The notes under the pieces: generated by a model
What the model was told of the DNA's origin: nothing
Seen by the model: the letters and a program-made list of their open reading frames with translations, nothing else
Databases searched by the model: none
Translations under genes and position numbers: made by a program
Part shown: piece after piece, positions 51,872-60,976 of the stretch
How positions within the stretch are numbered: position 1 is the stretch's first letter
How the letters are laid out: the number at the start of each line of letters is the position of its first letter
Origin: an uncultured Oscillospiraceae bacterium
GTDB lineage: Bacteria > Bacillota > Clostridia > Oscillospirales > Oscillospiraceae
Direction of reading: 5' to 3'
Assembly (NCBI GenBank): GCA_910588635.1
Contig: CAJUPW010000003.1
Location: 57,415 to 121,414, forward strand
Length of the DNA: 64,000 bases

Positions 51872-53026
51872 TCACTTTGTTTTTGTGCGGCTGTAATGAC
51901 TGTGGGGAAAGACGCCCCACCGATTCCAACATCGAATCAAAAATCCCAGGCACAGCCATACGGCCAGCAGACAGCAGCCCGCAAAAGCAAGTCGAACTTT
52001 CCAGCTTAATCCTGCGCTGATCAGAATCAAGAGCAGCAAAGACAGCGGCAATACTGCCATATAGAAGAAAATCGGCTCTACAAGGAACAGAATACTGTGC
52101 CGGAGAAGCAAACGCCAGGGGTTCGGGGGCGTACCGTCATCATTTATGATCCGAAACTTCAGCAGCAGACAGCCGGGCGTGTACCCTTTTGTCAGCCACG
52201 GCAGCAGCACAAAATAAGCCACGAAACTGGCGATCAGCCACACCTGCGGAGAAATGGCAAGACGCTGACTCAACGGGGAAACAGCCCGAAGCAGAGCGAT
52301 GGTCAGAATGAGATATAAGATACCGTCCGCGCAAGCGGCCACCGCCTGCCGCAGAGGTGTGACCTGCTGGCCCTTGGCATAAGAAATCCGGTCAATCTCC
52401 TCCCGACTGGGAAGGAATCGTGTCAGAAGCGGTGAAAGCCAGAACCCCAGCAGACAACCCAAAGTATTGCAGATCAGGTCATCCACCGTAGCGTAGCGGT
52501 ACGCTTGGGGATAGAGAAACCAAAGGCCGGTGAACTGCGTCGTTTCATAGAACAGGCTGACAAGAAAGCCGATACAGGCAGTTCGCTTCCAGGAGCAGCG
52601 AAAATAGTACCGCAGATAAAACCCCAAGGGCATTTGCATGACAATATTCGCTATAATTTGAAAAAAGTCGCTGGATGCGAAAAAGGCTTTCCAGCAGGCC
52701 CCGCTGAACAGTGTCGCAGGGACGGCAATATCCATTCCTGACTTCACCAGTCCTGTGTTCAAATCCGTAAAAGGAATCCAGCCAATGGGTTTTGGAGCCA
52801 TAGCCGCTACCGCCTCCCGGCTGGGGAGGGGCAGAATGGTCAGGAAAAAAGCACACAGGCTATACAGGATGAAGGAATATACGACCAACACCCGCATCAT
52901 GGCAATTCCGCCGTATTTGCGGTAATTCTGAATCAGAAACGGAATAGTGAAAAACGCCGCAATTAACGGAAACACCAAAACGGCGATTCTAACGGGCTCT
53001 AAATAGGGCATCAGTTTGTCTATCAT
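51872..53026 (-). CDS. VanZ-RDD membrane protein
   Basis: A 384-residue membrane protein. The N-terminal VanZ-like domain (about 1-210) has WIPFTDLN, QIIANIVMQMPLGFYLRY and the typical SLFYETTQFTG ... YRYATVDDLICNTLGCLLGF. The C-terminal RDD-like domain (about 225-370) has PWLTKGYTPGCLLLKFRIINDDG. VanZ proteins are linked to resistance to glycopeptides and lipoglycopeptides, and RDD domains to transport. It sits behind the FtsX-type transporter in a peptide-resistance island. Confidence 0.85.
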   Translation of the reverse strand: MIDKLMPYLEPVRIAVLVFPLIAAFFTIPFLIQNYRKYGGIAMMRVLVVYSFILYSLCAFFLTILPLPSREAVAAMAPKPIGWIPFTDLNTGLVKSGMDIAVPATLFSGACWKAFFASSDFFQIIANIVMQMPLGFYLRYYFRCSWKRTACIGFLVSLFYETTQFTGLWFLYPQAYRYATVDDLICNTLGCLLGFWLSPLLTRFLPSREEIDRISYAKGQQVTPLRQAVAACADGILYLILTIALLRAVSPLSQRLAISPQVWLIASFVAYFVLLPWLTKGYTPGCLLLKFRIINDDGTPPNPWRLLLRHSILFLVEPIFFYMAVLPLSLLLLILISAGLSWKVRLAFAGCCLLAVWLCLGFLIRCWNRWGVFPHSHYSRTKTK

Positions 53027-53133
53027 AAGAACTCATTCCTAACTCTTTTGCAGGGCCACAAACCAATACGGCAGCCTCGACTCCTCAGAGGCCACCGTAT
53101 CAGTCTCCGTTCTATTGGCCAAGTTTATGATAT

Positions 53134-55467
53134 TTACAATTCATTGATGGTATCGACTACCGCCATGCCGCAAATCCGTTTCGTGGGGGCATACACAGAA
53201 ATGACGGAACAGGAGAAAACAAACACGATAATGATACATAGCGTGATGATCGGCAGTTGCCATAGCGTTCCAAAATAGCGCGTGACTATGCGAAGGTACA
53301 GAAACCGGCTCAATGGGATACCAATTCCGCAACCGGCAATCAGGCCGGAAGCGGCATAGGTTAAGGCTTCTGCGGAAATCATCCGGGAGAGCTGCCGGTT
53401 GCTGATGCCAACCGCGCGCATGGCCCCATATTGTTTCGCACGGGAAACCGTGCTGATGGAAATGCTGTTCATGGTGTAAAAGAGTGTGATCATACCAATG
53501 ATTGCCAGGAACCCATAAACTGCCGCCTGAACTGCCATAAAGGTTGAGTTGTCTGACCGGTTGCTCTCTCTTTGATCCCCGAAAATCACGTCGCTTTCAA
53601 CGAGCTTGTTGATTTCCTTCAGCGTCGAATCATCGGCTTGGGGATTCAGCCTGATGCCGATCATCGTGTAATTCTGCTCTCCCGTCAGACGCGCAAAGGT
53701 TTCCTGGGAGCAGATGATCAAACATTTACTTGGGAATATACTGGATGACAGGGTACAGGTGATTTGAAGTTCTTCTTCCCCGATCTGAATGGTATCTCCC
53801 ATTTTCAGGGGATTATCTTTGTTCAGAATCGTAATTACCTCATTGCTGTCCCCGAAAATACCTGACAGGTTTCCCTGGGCCACGCTTTCCTTGACCAGCT
53901 CCAGCAGCGCATCATCATAGGACTCCAGATGGATGTGGTCAATTTCCGGATTGGACGAGGTTACCGGAATATCGCGCAGATAAGAGCTGCCATAGACATA
54001 TTCCACGCCCGAAATGCCTCTGATTTTATCCGCTATATCCTGCTCTATCACAAGAGCGTTGGCGTATCCGTTGAGTGCAATATCCGGCTGATAGGCGCGC
54101 TGGGAGGGCAGTAAGCCCCGTGCAAAGCTCAGCCCCACAGAGAAGCACAGGAACAGGATAATGCTCAGGGCGTAGGAGGCCGTCATCAGAAACCAGTTTT
54201 TTCTGGAGCCTGTTGCATGGTGAATCCCTAACGCAGATTCAATTTTACGGGAACGGAGCGTCATTGCATGACCACAGCTCTCAGGTAATTCCGCGTTCCC
54301 GGAAACAGCCATCACAGGGGACACCCTCGCCGCTTTTTTCGCGGGGGCCTGGGCGGACAGATAGACCGTAACCACGCCGACCAGAACGCCGCCGAGGATT
54401 CCCAAGGGGCTGAAAGAAATCACTGGCATAACGGAAAATTCCTCGCCGCCGATGCCGAAGCGGAGATAGGCACAGATTCCCCAACTGACCAAAGTGCCCG
54501 CAGCCAGTCCACAGGGCACCGCCGTTTTGCACCAGCTCAGTGCCTCCAGGCGGACAAAACGCATCACTTGACGTCGGCTTGCGCCAATACAGCGCATCAT
54601 TCCGAAAAACTGTGTCCGCTGCGCAATGCTGCTGTTCAGGCTGCCGGAAATCATCAGCACGCCAGCCGCCATGACCAGGAGAAACAAGAAAATCGCTATC
54701 ACATAAATCCCGCTGATCGCTTCATTGTCGCTTTGTCCGGCAATGCCCATGACAGCCTTGTTTTCTAAAATCGTCTCTTTGGGTACTCCGCCGCTTTCCT
54801 GCAATTCCGCTCTTGCCTTGGACGCCTTTTCCGCACTTTGAAATTGGATAGTACAGACGGGGCTCTCCGATAACCCGTTTTGGGCCATGAGGGTATGAAA
54901 GGCATTCCGGGTCATATACACCGCAACCATAAAGGTCTGTCCTTTATAGTAATCGCTGTCGTCTGTTCCAAAGCCGGATACAGTAAATTCCGCGTCTCCG
55001 ACGGGTGTGCGTACCGTCACACGGTCGCCAATGCCCACATCCAACGCAATCTTCGCTTCTGAATTCAGGACAACTTCGTCATCCCGCTGTGGAAAGTTCC
55101 CTTCTTCCACCCCGTTCATCAGCTGAACCAAATAGGCTTCATCCGTTCCGTATAAAGCCGCCCTGCGCTCTCCAATGTAGTAAGGCTGGCTTGCGTCAAA
55201 ATTGATACGGTCCCACCAGCCCATTACCGTTACATCGGGCCTCCGGCTGATGCCGTCCGCAAAATCCGGGGAGAGATCCGTGATCTGAATATGCCAGCTC
55301 CCGTGTTTGTCCCGCATAATCTGCTCTTCTGTTCTTGTGAACGTCTCTGCCACACTGAAAATCGCCGTTACAAGAAACACAGAAATGACAATGCACAGAA
55401 GGGTCATGCGGTTCTGCTGCCGCCGCACCCTGGCGGAAATCGGGATCAGGCTCAAATAGCTCCTCAT
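53134..55467 (-). CDS. FtsX-like ABC transporter permease (MacB/Bce type)
   Basis: A 777-residue permease with two FtsX units: the first helix at about 20-40, a large extracellular domain (about 45-240), three helices at about 250-375, a central helix near 430, a second extracellular part, and three C-terminal helices ending in SVISVYAPTKRICGMAVVDTINEL. Such transporters expel or detect cell-wall-active peptides. The start overlaps the ATPase stop (ATGA), so the pair is translated together. Confidence 0.87.
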   Translation of the reverse strand: MRSYLSLIPISARVRRQQNRMTLLCIVISVFLVTAIFSVAETFTRTEEQIMRDKHGSWHIQITDLSPDFADGISRRPDVTVMGWWDRINFDASQPYYIGERRAALYGTDEAYLVQLMNGVEEGNFPQRDDEVVLNSEAKIALDVGIGDRVTVRTPVGDAEFTVSGFGTDDSDYYKGQTFMVAVYMTRNAFHTLMAQNGLSESPVCTIQFQSAEKASKARAELQESGGVPKETILENKAVMGIAGQSDNEAISGIYVIAIFLFLLVMAAGVLMISGSLNSSIAQRTQFFGMMRCIGASRRQVMRFVRLEALSWCKTAVPCGLAAGTLVSWGICAYLRFGIGGEEFSVMPVISFSPLGILGGVLVGVVTVYLSAQAPAKKAARVSPVMAVSGNAELPESCGHAMTLRSRKIESALGIHHATGSRKNWFLMTASYALSIILFLCFSVGLSFARGLLPSQRAYQPDIALNGYANALVIEQDIADKIRGISGVEYVYGSSYLRDIPVTSSNPEIDHIHLESYDDALLELVKESVAQGNLSGIFGDSNEVITILNKDNPLKMGDTIQIGEEELQITCTLSSSIFPSKCLIICSQETFARLTGEQNYTMIGIRLNPQADDSTLKEINKLVESDVIFGDQRESNRSDNSTFMAVQAAVYGFLAIIGMITLFYTMNSISISTVSRAKQYGAMRAVGISNRQLSRMISAEALTYAASGLIAGCGIGIPLSRFLYLRIVTRYFGTLWQLPIITLCIIIVFVFSCSVISVYAPTKRICGMAVVDTINEL

Positions 55468-56147
55468 TCCCGGCACCCCCCAAGGTCTGTCAGCACGCCG
55501 TCCGATACTTGCAGAACCCGGTCCGCCGTCTGGGCGATGCTCTGGCTGTGGGTAATCATTATGATCGTCTGCTCGTACTGCTTGGACGCTGTTTTCAGCA
55601 GTCTGATTACTTCGGCGGTATTCTGTGAGTCCAGGTTGCCGGTAGGCTCGTCGGCCAAGATGAGGGCAGGCCGGGTGATGAGGGCGCGCCCGATGGCCAC
55701 ACGCTGCTGCTGGCCGCCGGAGAGCTGGCTGGGCAGGTGGCGGCGGCGCTCCTTCAGGTTCAGGACCGTCAGCAGTTCCTCCAGATACCGTTTGTCCGGC
55801 TTCCGGTAGTCCAGCAGCACCGGAAAGATGATGTTCTGTTCCACGGTCAGCTCCGGGATCAGGTTGAAGCTCTGGAAGATAAAGCCGATGTTCCTGCGGC
55901 GGAACACGGTGAGCTGTTTTTCCTTCATGGAAAAGGTGTCCTTGCCATCGATCAGCACTTTGCCGGAGGTGGGCGTGTCCAGCGCCCCCACCATATTCAG
56001 CAGCGTACTCTTACCGGAGCCGGACTCGCCCACCACGGCGACATACTCCCCCTTGGGAACGGAGAAGCTGACATTTTTCAGCGCGTGGACAGCGGTTTCC
56101 CCCTGACCGTAGGTCTTGGAGAGAGATTGGACTTCTAACAGATTCAT
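55464..56147 (-). CDS. ABC transporter ATPase partnered with the FtsX permease
   Basis: A 227-residue LolD/MacB/BceA-type ATPase: Walker A GESGSGKST (about 38-46), an ordinary Q-loop FIFQSFNLIPELT, signature LSGGQQQR (about 142), Walker B LILADEPTGNLD. MNLLEVQSLSKTYG begins 7 nt after AGGAGG. It lies downstream of the kinase gene but past a hairpin, so it may have its own promoter. Confidence 0.9.
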   Translation of the reverse strand: MNLLEVQSLSKTYGQGETAVHALKNVSFSVPKGEYVAVVGESGSGKSTLLNMVGALDTPTSGKVLIDGKDTFSMKEKQLTVFRRRNIGFIFQSFNLIPELTVEQNIIFPVLLDYRKPDKRYLEELLTVLNLKERRRHLPSQLSGGQQQRVAIGRALITRPALILADEPTGNLDSQNTAEVIRLLKTASKQYEQTIIMITHSQSIAQTADRVLQVSDGVLTDLGGCRE

Positions 56148-56181
56148 GGGATACCTCCTGATTGGATTGGTCCGGGAAAAG

Positions 56182-56297
56182 GAATTGGGCATCATCCCTC
56201 TTTCCCCGTCCGGATAAAAGGATAACACCCAAATCTTACTCCCACGTGACTTAAATCCTACAATTTTGTTGGAATTGGAAGTTTTACCGCAACAGTC
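56182..56297. repeat. Kinase-3'-end repeat, copy 1
   Basis: A hairpin-like region (GAATTGGGCATCATCC 56182-56197 facing GGATAACACCCAAATC 56220-56235), then about 60 bp shared with 61417-61500 and 63253-63336, running into the last codons (PIPTKL) of the kinase gene. Confidence 0.75.
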
Positions 56298-57628
56298 AAC
56301 CCATGCGGCTCTGTTCCAAAAAAACGGATCGTTCCTCTGTGAGCGGAAACGATCTGCTTTGCGATGTTCAAGCCGTTTCCATGTGGAATTCCGCTGCCAT
56401 CGCTTTGCGTGAAGCTAGCACACTCTGCCGCGTTTAACTTCCTCAAAACAACCTCATCCATTCCCTTTCCGGTGTCCTGAACTATGATCGTACACGTCCC
56501 GCCGGTCGATTCAACCGAAACGCAGATATGGCATCCATCTGGATTGTGGGTGATACTATTGCCGATCAGATTTTCCAGCATACGGGTAAGCAAAGCGTTG
56601 TCACATTCAATCAAAATCGTTTCAGTCCCGTCTCCTGCGTAAAGGTCAATCTCATACCGCCCATCCAGGCCGTCGTTCACATAGCCGCTGACGACTTGGC
56701 GGGACAATTCAACCGGACTGACCGGGGCTGTCTGTAACGGCTGCATGGCGTATTCCAGTCTTGATGTAAGGTTCAAATCAAAAATCAACTGCCGCAGCTT
56801 TTCTCCGTGCTTGCGAATCAATCCGGCCTGTTTCTGAACATCAGACGGAAGGGCATCGTTGTCCTCGATCTCCCCGGCGTAACCCAGCATGACCGACAGC
56901 GGGGTGCGTATATCGTGGGAAATTCCGCTGATCCAATCGGCGCGGGCCGTGTCCTTTTTATGGAGCTGTTCGCTGGCCCGGTTCAATTCCGCATTGATGT
57001 CCGCCAGCTCGCCGTGTTCCTCTAACTGGATTGGCTTGCCCCGGGCCATTGCGCTGATCCCTGTCAAGATGGGCTTCATCGCCCGTTCGACCCTGCGCGT
57101 ACTGCGCCACAGCAAAAACAGCATCAGCAGAATGCTTGCGAGAAATACGCCAAACGCTGTGATAACCAAGGCCCAGACATCACCGGTTTCCATGGCAAAA
57201 TTATACCGTTGCAGACTGTTTGCCGGATAGGCCAGCACAAAGAGTCCCGCCGGCTGCTGCCAGACAAACACGGGATACTCCTGCAAGTACCACCTACTGA
57301 ATTGGGCAATCCGCGCGGCTGTGTAGGAGCGGGGCAGATCCTCCGGCATCTGTTCCTCCCAGATCACCGCCCCACCGTCATCCAGCAGCATGGCCCAGGC
57401 GCGGTTTTCGGCCAGCACGCGGGACACCTCCGGTTCCACCTCAATCACACCGTTCACCTCTGACACCATAGCGGAGAGAGCGGATACCGACAAGTCGGGA
57501 GCGGTGGCATGGCGGCCAGAGACCACCCGGATTGCGACCACAAGTACAAGGTTTATCAGCAGGAACAGCGTCAGGGCGGCGATTGTGGAAATGAAATATT
57601 TGTGAAAAAAACGCTGTACCGGATTCAA
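56258..57628 (-). CDS. Sensor histidine kinase (first two-component system)
   Basis: A 456-residue membrane kinase. Two membrane helices (about 13-36 and 160-180) bracket an extracytoplasmic sensor of about 120 residues, followed by a HAMP-like linker. The phospho-acceptor is in ISGISHDIRTPLSVMLGY (about 243), and the ATPase boxes are NLIGNSITHNPDG, DTGKGMDE and GNGLNIAKQI. The start is TTG overlapping the regulator stop (TTGA), 8 nt after AAAGGGGG. It probably senses cell-wall-active peptides. Confidence 0.88.
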   Translation of the reverse strand: MNPVQRFFHKYFISTIAALTLFLLINLVLVVAIRVVSGRHATAPDLSVSALSAMVSEVNGVIEVEPEVSRVLAENRAWAMLLDDGGAVIWEEQMPEDLPRSYTAARIAQFSRWYLQEYPVFVWQQPAGLFVLAYPANSLQRYNFAMETGDVWALVITAFGVFLASILLMLFLLWRSTRRVERAMKPILTGISAMARGKPIQLEEHGELADINAELNRASEQLHKKDTARADWISGISHDIRTPLSVMLGYAGEIEDNDALPSDVQKQAGLIRKHGEKLRQLIFDLNLTSRLEYAMQPLQTAPVSPVELSRQVVSGYVNDGLDGRYEIDLYAGDGTETILIECDNALLTRMLENLIGNSITHNPDGCHICVSVESTGGTCTIIVQDTGKGMDEVVLRKLNAAECASFTQSDGSGIPHGNGLNIAKQIVSAHRGTIRFFGTEPHGLTVAVKLPIPTKL

Positions 57629-58320
57629 TGCGGTTCCCCCTTTACCATGAGCTTGTAGCCCAGGCCCTTGACGGTCAGAAGCGAGACGGGAGCCGATGGA
57701 GTATCTTCGATCTTCTCCCGCAGGTGGCGGATATGGGACATGAGGGTATTCTCATATCCCATCCAGATTTCTCCGCAGGCGGCTTGACACAGAGCGCCGA
57801 TGGTGACAACACGCCCGGCGTTTTCCGCCAGCTTCAGGAAAATTGCGTACTCCTTCCCGGTCAGAGGGAAAATCCCTTCGCCACGGCGGACCTCCGCCCG
57901 GTCCAGATCCACGGTGGAGGCGGCAAGAATGACCGTCCGATTGCTGTCGGGATATGCCCGTTTCAAAATCGCGTTGACCCGCAGAAGAAGTTCTTTGGGG
58001 AGAAAGGGCTTGACCAGATAGTCGTCCGCCCCCAACTCCAGCCCCCGGCACCGGTCCTCGGCCTCACCCTTGGCGGTGAGCATCAAGATGGGAATCTCGC
58101 TGGTTTGCCGAATCTCCCGCAGCAGCTCGAACCCGTCCATGTCCGGCATCATCACATCCAGGATTGCCATGGCGGGCTTCTTCTTGGAAAATTCGTCCAA
58201 AGCCGCTTCCCCGGAGGAAGCGGTTATGATTTGCGTAAATCCCGCCCGCTCAAAAATCGACCGGACCATAGCCAGCAGATCAGGCTCATCGTCCACAATC
58301 AGAATCGGCTTGTCTTTCAC
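57625..58320 (-). CDS. OmpR-family response regulator (first two-component system)
   Basis: A 231-residue regulator. The receiver has DDEPD, the phospho-acceptor Asp in AILDVMMPDMDG (about 52) and PILMLTAKG, with Lys in LVKPF (about 104). The winged-helix DNA-binding domain is at about 130-228 (GYENTLMSHIRHLREKIE, VKGLGYKL). The GTG start (7 nt from GGAGGTG) was preferred over the TTG upstream. Divergent from the LanF gene, whose promoter carries phased repeats typical of OmpR-type operators. Confidence 0.9.
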   Translation of the reverse strand: MKDKPILIVDDEPDLLAMVRSIFERAGFTQIITASSGEAALDEFSKKKPAMAILDVMMPDMDGFELLREIRQTSEIPILMLTAKGEAEDRCRGLELGADDYLVKPFLPKELLLRVNAILKRAYPDSNRTVILAASTVDLDRAEVRRGEGIFPLTGKEYAIFLKLAENAGRVVTIGALCQAACGEIWMGYENTLMSHIRHLREKIEDTPSAPVSLLTVKGLGYKLMVKGEPH

Positions 58321-58397
58321 GCAGCGCACCTCCAACTGTTTCGGCTGGGAGTATTATACCTCTTTTTCAATCACCTGCATAGGATGACGCTCAAATC

Positions 58398-58437
58398 TCA
58401 AGGTAAATTCAAGGTTGCCACAAGGTTCTCTCAAGGA
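58398..58437 (+). promoter_or_regulatory. Four direct repeats, 11-bp period: response-regulator operator
   Basis: TCAAGGT (58398), TCAAGGT (58409), ACAAGGT (58420) and TCAAGGA (58431): four 7-bp units, each separated by exactly 4 bp, so all on one face of the helix. They cover the -35 region of the LanF promoter (extended -10 TGCTATGAT, 58444-58451... with the -10 hexamer at 58446). This is the arrangement expected for activation by an OmpR-type regulator. Confidence 0.85.
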
Positions 58438-58445
58438 GCGGGTGC

Positions 58446-58451
58446 TATGAT
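58446..58451 (+). promoter_or_regulatory. -10 box of the LanFEG-type operon
   Basis: TATGAT preceded by TG-C (extended -10). No -35 consensus at 17 nt; that position is occupied by the third AAGG repeat. Confidence 0.65.
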
Positions 58452-58481
58452 TACAGCACAACCGAAAAGGAGGACCTGCCA

Positions 58482-59405
58482 ATGAATGACTGCATCATTG
58501 AGACGGCTGGGCTGACAAAAATCTATGGAAGTCAGAAAAGCGTCTCTGACCTGAACATCCACGTCCGGCGTGGGCGCATCTACGGCCTGCTGGGTCGCAA
58601 CGGGGCCGGAAAAACCACCACCATGAAAATGCTCCTGGGCCTGACAGCCCCCAGCTCCGGCGAACTGCACATTTTCGGAGAGGACATTCGCACTGCGGCA
58701 AAGGAAATTCTGCCCCGTGTGGGCAGCCTGATCGAGTCGCCAGGGTTTTATCCCAACCTGACCGGAACAGAAAACCTGAAAATCTTTGCCGAGCTTCGGG
58801 GCGTGAAACGGCGCAGCGCGATTCAGAATGCCCTGGACCTGGTGGGCCTGCCCTACCGGGACAAAAAGCTCTATGCCCAATATTCTTTGGGCATGAAGCA
58901 GCGGCTTGCCATTGCCCTGGCGGTCATGCACGACCCGGAGCTGCTGATTCTGGACGAGCCCATCAACGGTCTGGACCCCATCGGTATTGCGGAAGTGCGC
59001 TCCTTCATCCGGGAGCTGTGCGACGCCCAGGGCAAGACCATCCTGATCTCCAGCCATATCCTCTCCGAAATTGCGCTGCTGGCGGACGACATTGGGATCA
59101 TCGACAAGGGAAGGCTGCTGGAGGAGGAGAGCCTGGAGGAGCTGGAGGCCAAGAATGGAAAATACATCCGATTTATCCTCTCCGACGCCAACAGGGCGTC
59201 CAATCTGCTGGCCTATCAATTCAAAGCCCGGGACTGTCAGATCGAGGATGAATACACCCTGATTCTGATGGACGCGTCCCTCCCCATGCCGGAGATCATC
59301 CGCTGTTTTGTGGAACACGGCATTGCGGTTTCCGACGCTCATCTGTGTGAGGACACCCTGGAGGACTACTTCAAACGGGTGACAGGGGGTGTGGGGATTG
59401 CTTAA
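58482..59405 (+). CDS. Lantibiotic-immunity type ABC ATPase (LanF/BcrA-like)
   Basis: A 307-residue ATPase: Walker A GRNGAGKT (38-45), signature YSLGMKQR (134-141), Walker B LLILDEP (154-160). The Q-loop position reads GSLIESPGFYPNLTG, with Glu (E85) in place of the usual Gln. This E-loop is a hallmark reported for LanF lantibiotic-immunity ATPases. AAGGAGG precedes the ATG. First gene of a four-gene operon. Confidence 0.9.
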   Translation: MNDCIIETAGLTKIYGSQKSVSDLNIHVRRGRIYGLLGRNGAGKTTTMKMLLGLTAPSSGELHIFGEDIRTAAKEILPRVGSLIESPGFYPNLTGTENLKIFAELRGVKRRSAIQNALDLVGLPYRDKKLYAQYSLGMKQRLAIALAVMHDPELLILDEPINGLDPIGIAEVRSFIRELCDAQGKTILISSHILSEIALLADDIGIIDKGRLLEEESLEELEAKNGKYIRFILSDANRASNLLAYQFKARDCQIEDEYTLILMDASLPMPEIIRCFVEHGIAVSDAHLCEDTLEDYFKRVTGGVGIA

Positions 59406-60183
59406 ACTGATCCAGTGTGAGTTCTGGAAGCTGAAACGAAAGCGGTTTGTACTGCTGGTGGTGCTGGCGGCGTTTCTGTTTCCTCTCCCTGTGACGGCTG
59501 TAGCCATGACGCCCAGCATCATGGGGCGCTACGACACAAAGGCCGAGATTTTTGACACCCTGTTCAGCTTTATCATGGGGTATGGCGTGCTGCTTCTCCT
59601 GCCCTGCGTCATCGGCGTTCTGGCAACCATGCTGTTCTTTATGGAGCGGGACAACGACACCTTCAAAAGCCTGCGGACCATTCCGGTAACCAGCACACAG
59701 ATGGTTTTGACAAAGATTGCGGTACTGTTCCTCATGGGTATCCTGTTTTCCCTCGCCTCCACATTCGCCACGATTCTATGTGGAAGCGTGGTGGCGGAGG
59801 CGGGCGGTCTTGCTTACAAGCTGCTCTCGTCTGTTGTGCTGGGAATCTTTATCACAGCCGGGACCCTGCCCCTGGTAGTTTTGGTGGTCTTTTTCAGCAG
59901 GACCTATATTTTCTCCATCCTGCTGTGTGTATTCTACAGCGTTTTGAGCCTGACGCTGGAGGGCCTGTATGGAGTGCTCCCAAAATCGCTCTGCTCACTG
60001 TGCCCCATTCCGCTGACAAACTTATGGTTCGCCGGAAATATGGCAGACCATGGTATTTCCATGAACCTGACGGAATTGGCGCATCTCATTCCCTCTACCT
60101 TTCAGACTGCGGCCACCTTGGGCGTTATGGCGGTTTTGTCGGTTCTGCTGATCGACCGCCTGTACAAGAGAAGGGGGGAATAA
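59398..60183 (+). CDS. Lantibiotic-immunity type permease (LanE-like)
   Basis: A 261-residue membrane protein with about six helices and a basic N terminus (LKLIQCEFWKLKRKRF) typical of LanE/LanG proteins. The TTG at 59398 sits 7 nt from AGGGGGTG and gives MLKLIQCEF; a GTG three codons upstream is an alternative. It overlaps the ATPase gene by 8 nt and is followed closely by a related permease. Confidence 0.83.
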   Translation: MLKLIQCEFWKLKRKRFVLLVVLAAFLFPLPVTAVAMTPSIMGRYDTKAEIFDTLFSFIMGYGVLLLLPCVIGVLATMLFFMERDNDTFKSLRTIPVTSTQMVLTKIAVLFLMGILFSLASTFATILCGSVVAEAGGLAYKLLSSVVLGIFITAGTLPLVVLVVFFSRTYIFSILLCVFYSVLSLTLEGLYGVLPKSLCSLCPIPLTNLWFAGNMADHGISMNLTELAHLIPSTFQTAATLGVMAVLSVLLIDRLYKRRGE

Positions 60184-60185
60184 AC

Positions 60186-60962
60186 ATGCTTCGGATGATC
60201 AAAACCGAGCTCTGGAAGCTGAAACGCTATCATATCCTGTGGGCCGGTGTGCTTTTGATGGCGCTGTCCGTATTGCTGGCACTGTTCAGCTCCACGGCCC
60301 AGGACGGCTCTGTGTGGACCTTTCCTTTTCTGGTGGAGCAGGTCATTAAGAACAATGCCACCACCATTTTTCCCGTGTGCATCACCTTGATTACCGGCTA
60401 CATGATTGCCAGAGAGGAAAAGGATGATACGCTGAAAAACATTGTGACCATCCCCGTCTCCTACCGCGCTCTGCTGTGCGGCAAGCTGGTGGCCGGCGGA
60501 CTGGTTTCCGCCCTGTTCGGGCTGGCCTGCGCGGTGCTGACGGTTCTCGGTAATCTGATTGCGGGATTTCCGGGACTTACCGCTCTTGGGTTGGTACAGA
60601 CAGAGGTACAGATGATGTTCAACTGTCTGTGCCTTTATATTGCCGTTTTGCCCATCATTACGGTTTCCGCCTATGTTTCAGGGGGCAATATGACCGGCGT
60701 AATCATTGCCTTTGTCTACGGCTATGGCGGGATGTTCGCCGCCGGCAGCGTGAAATTGTCCAATCTTTATCCCATAACGGCCAGCCTGGGAATGATCGGG
60801 TATCGAAATTATGACGTCACATGGAATACGACCCTGTGCTGCGGGAGTATGGCGCTGATGCTTATGTTGACGGCGGTCATTCTCCTGACCATGAGATCCA
60901 GCACAGATAATCGGAAATCTGCCAAGAAAAAAGCAAAAGCGCCCTTGAAAAAGGGTTGGTAA
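60186..60962 (+). CDS. Lantibiotic-immunity type permease (LanG-like)
   Basis: A 258-residue permease paralogous to its neighbour (MLRMIKTELWKLKRYHILW at the N terminus, about six helices, YVSGGNMTGVIIAF near 180). It ends in a lysine-rich tail (KSAKKKAKAPLKKGW). The gap to the preceding gene is 2 nt, so the two should form the heteromeric membrane channel of a LanFEG exporter that returns lantibiotics to the medium. Confidence 0.83.
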   Translation: MLRMIKTELWKLKRYHILWAGVLLMALSVLLALFSSTAQDGSVWTFPFLVEQVIKNNATTIFPVCITLITGYMIAREEKDDTLKNIVTIPVSYRALLCGKLVAGGLVSALFGLACAVLTVLGNLIAGFPGLTALGLVQTEVQMMFNCLCLYIAVLPIITVSAYVSGGNMTGVIIAFVYGYGGMFAAGSVKLSNLYPITASLGMIGYRNYDVTWNTTLCCGSMALMLMLTAVILLTMRSSTDNRKSAKKKAKAPLKKGW

Positions 60963-60976
60963 TGGAGGCTATGAAT

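Noticed and set aside
58335..58335. TTG start for the first response regulator giving MEVRCVKDK
   Set aside because: The TTG overlaps the GGAGGTG ribosome-binding site itself. The GTG five codons later is correctly spaced and gives the usual receiver-domain start.
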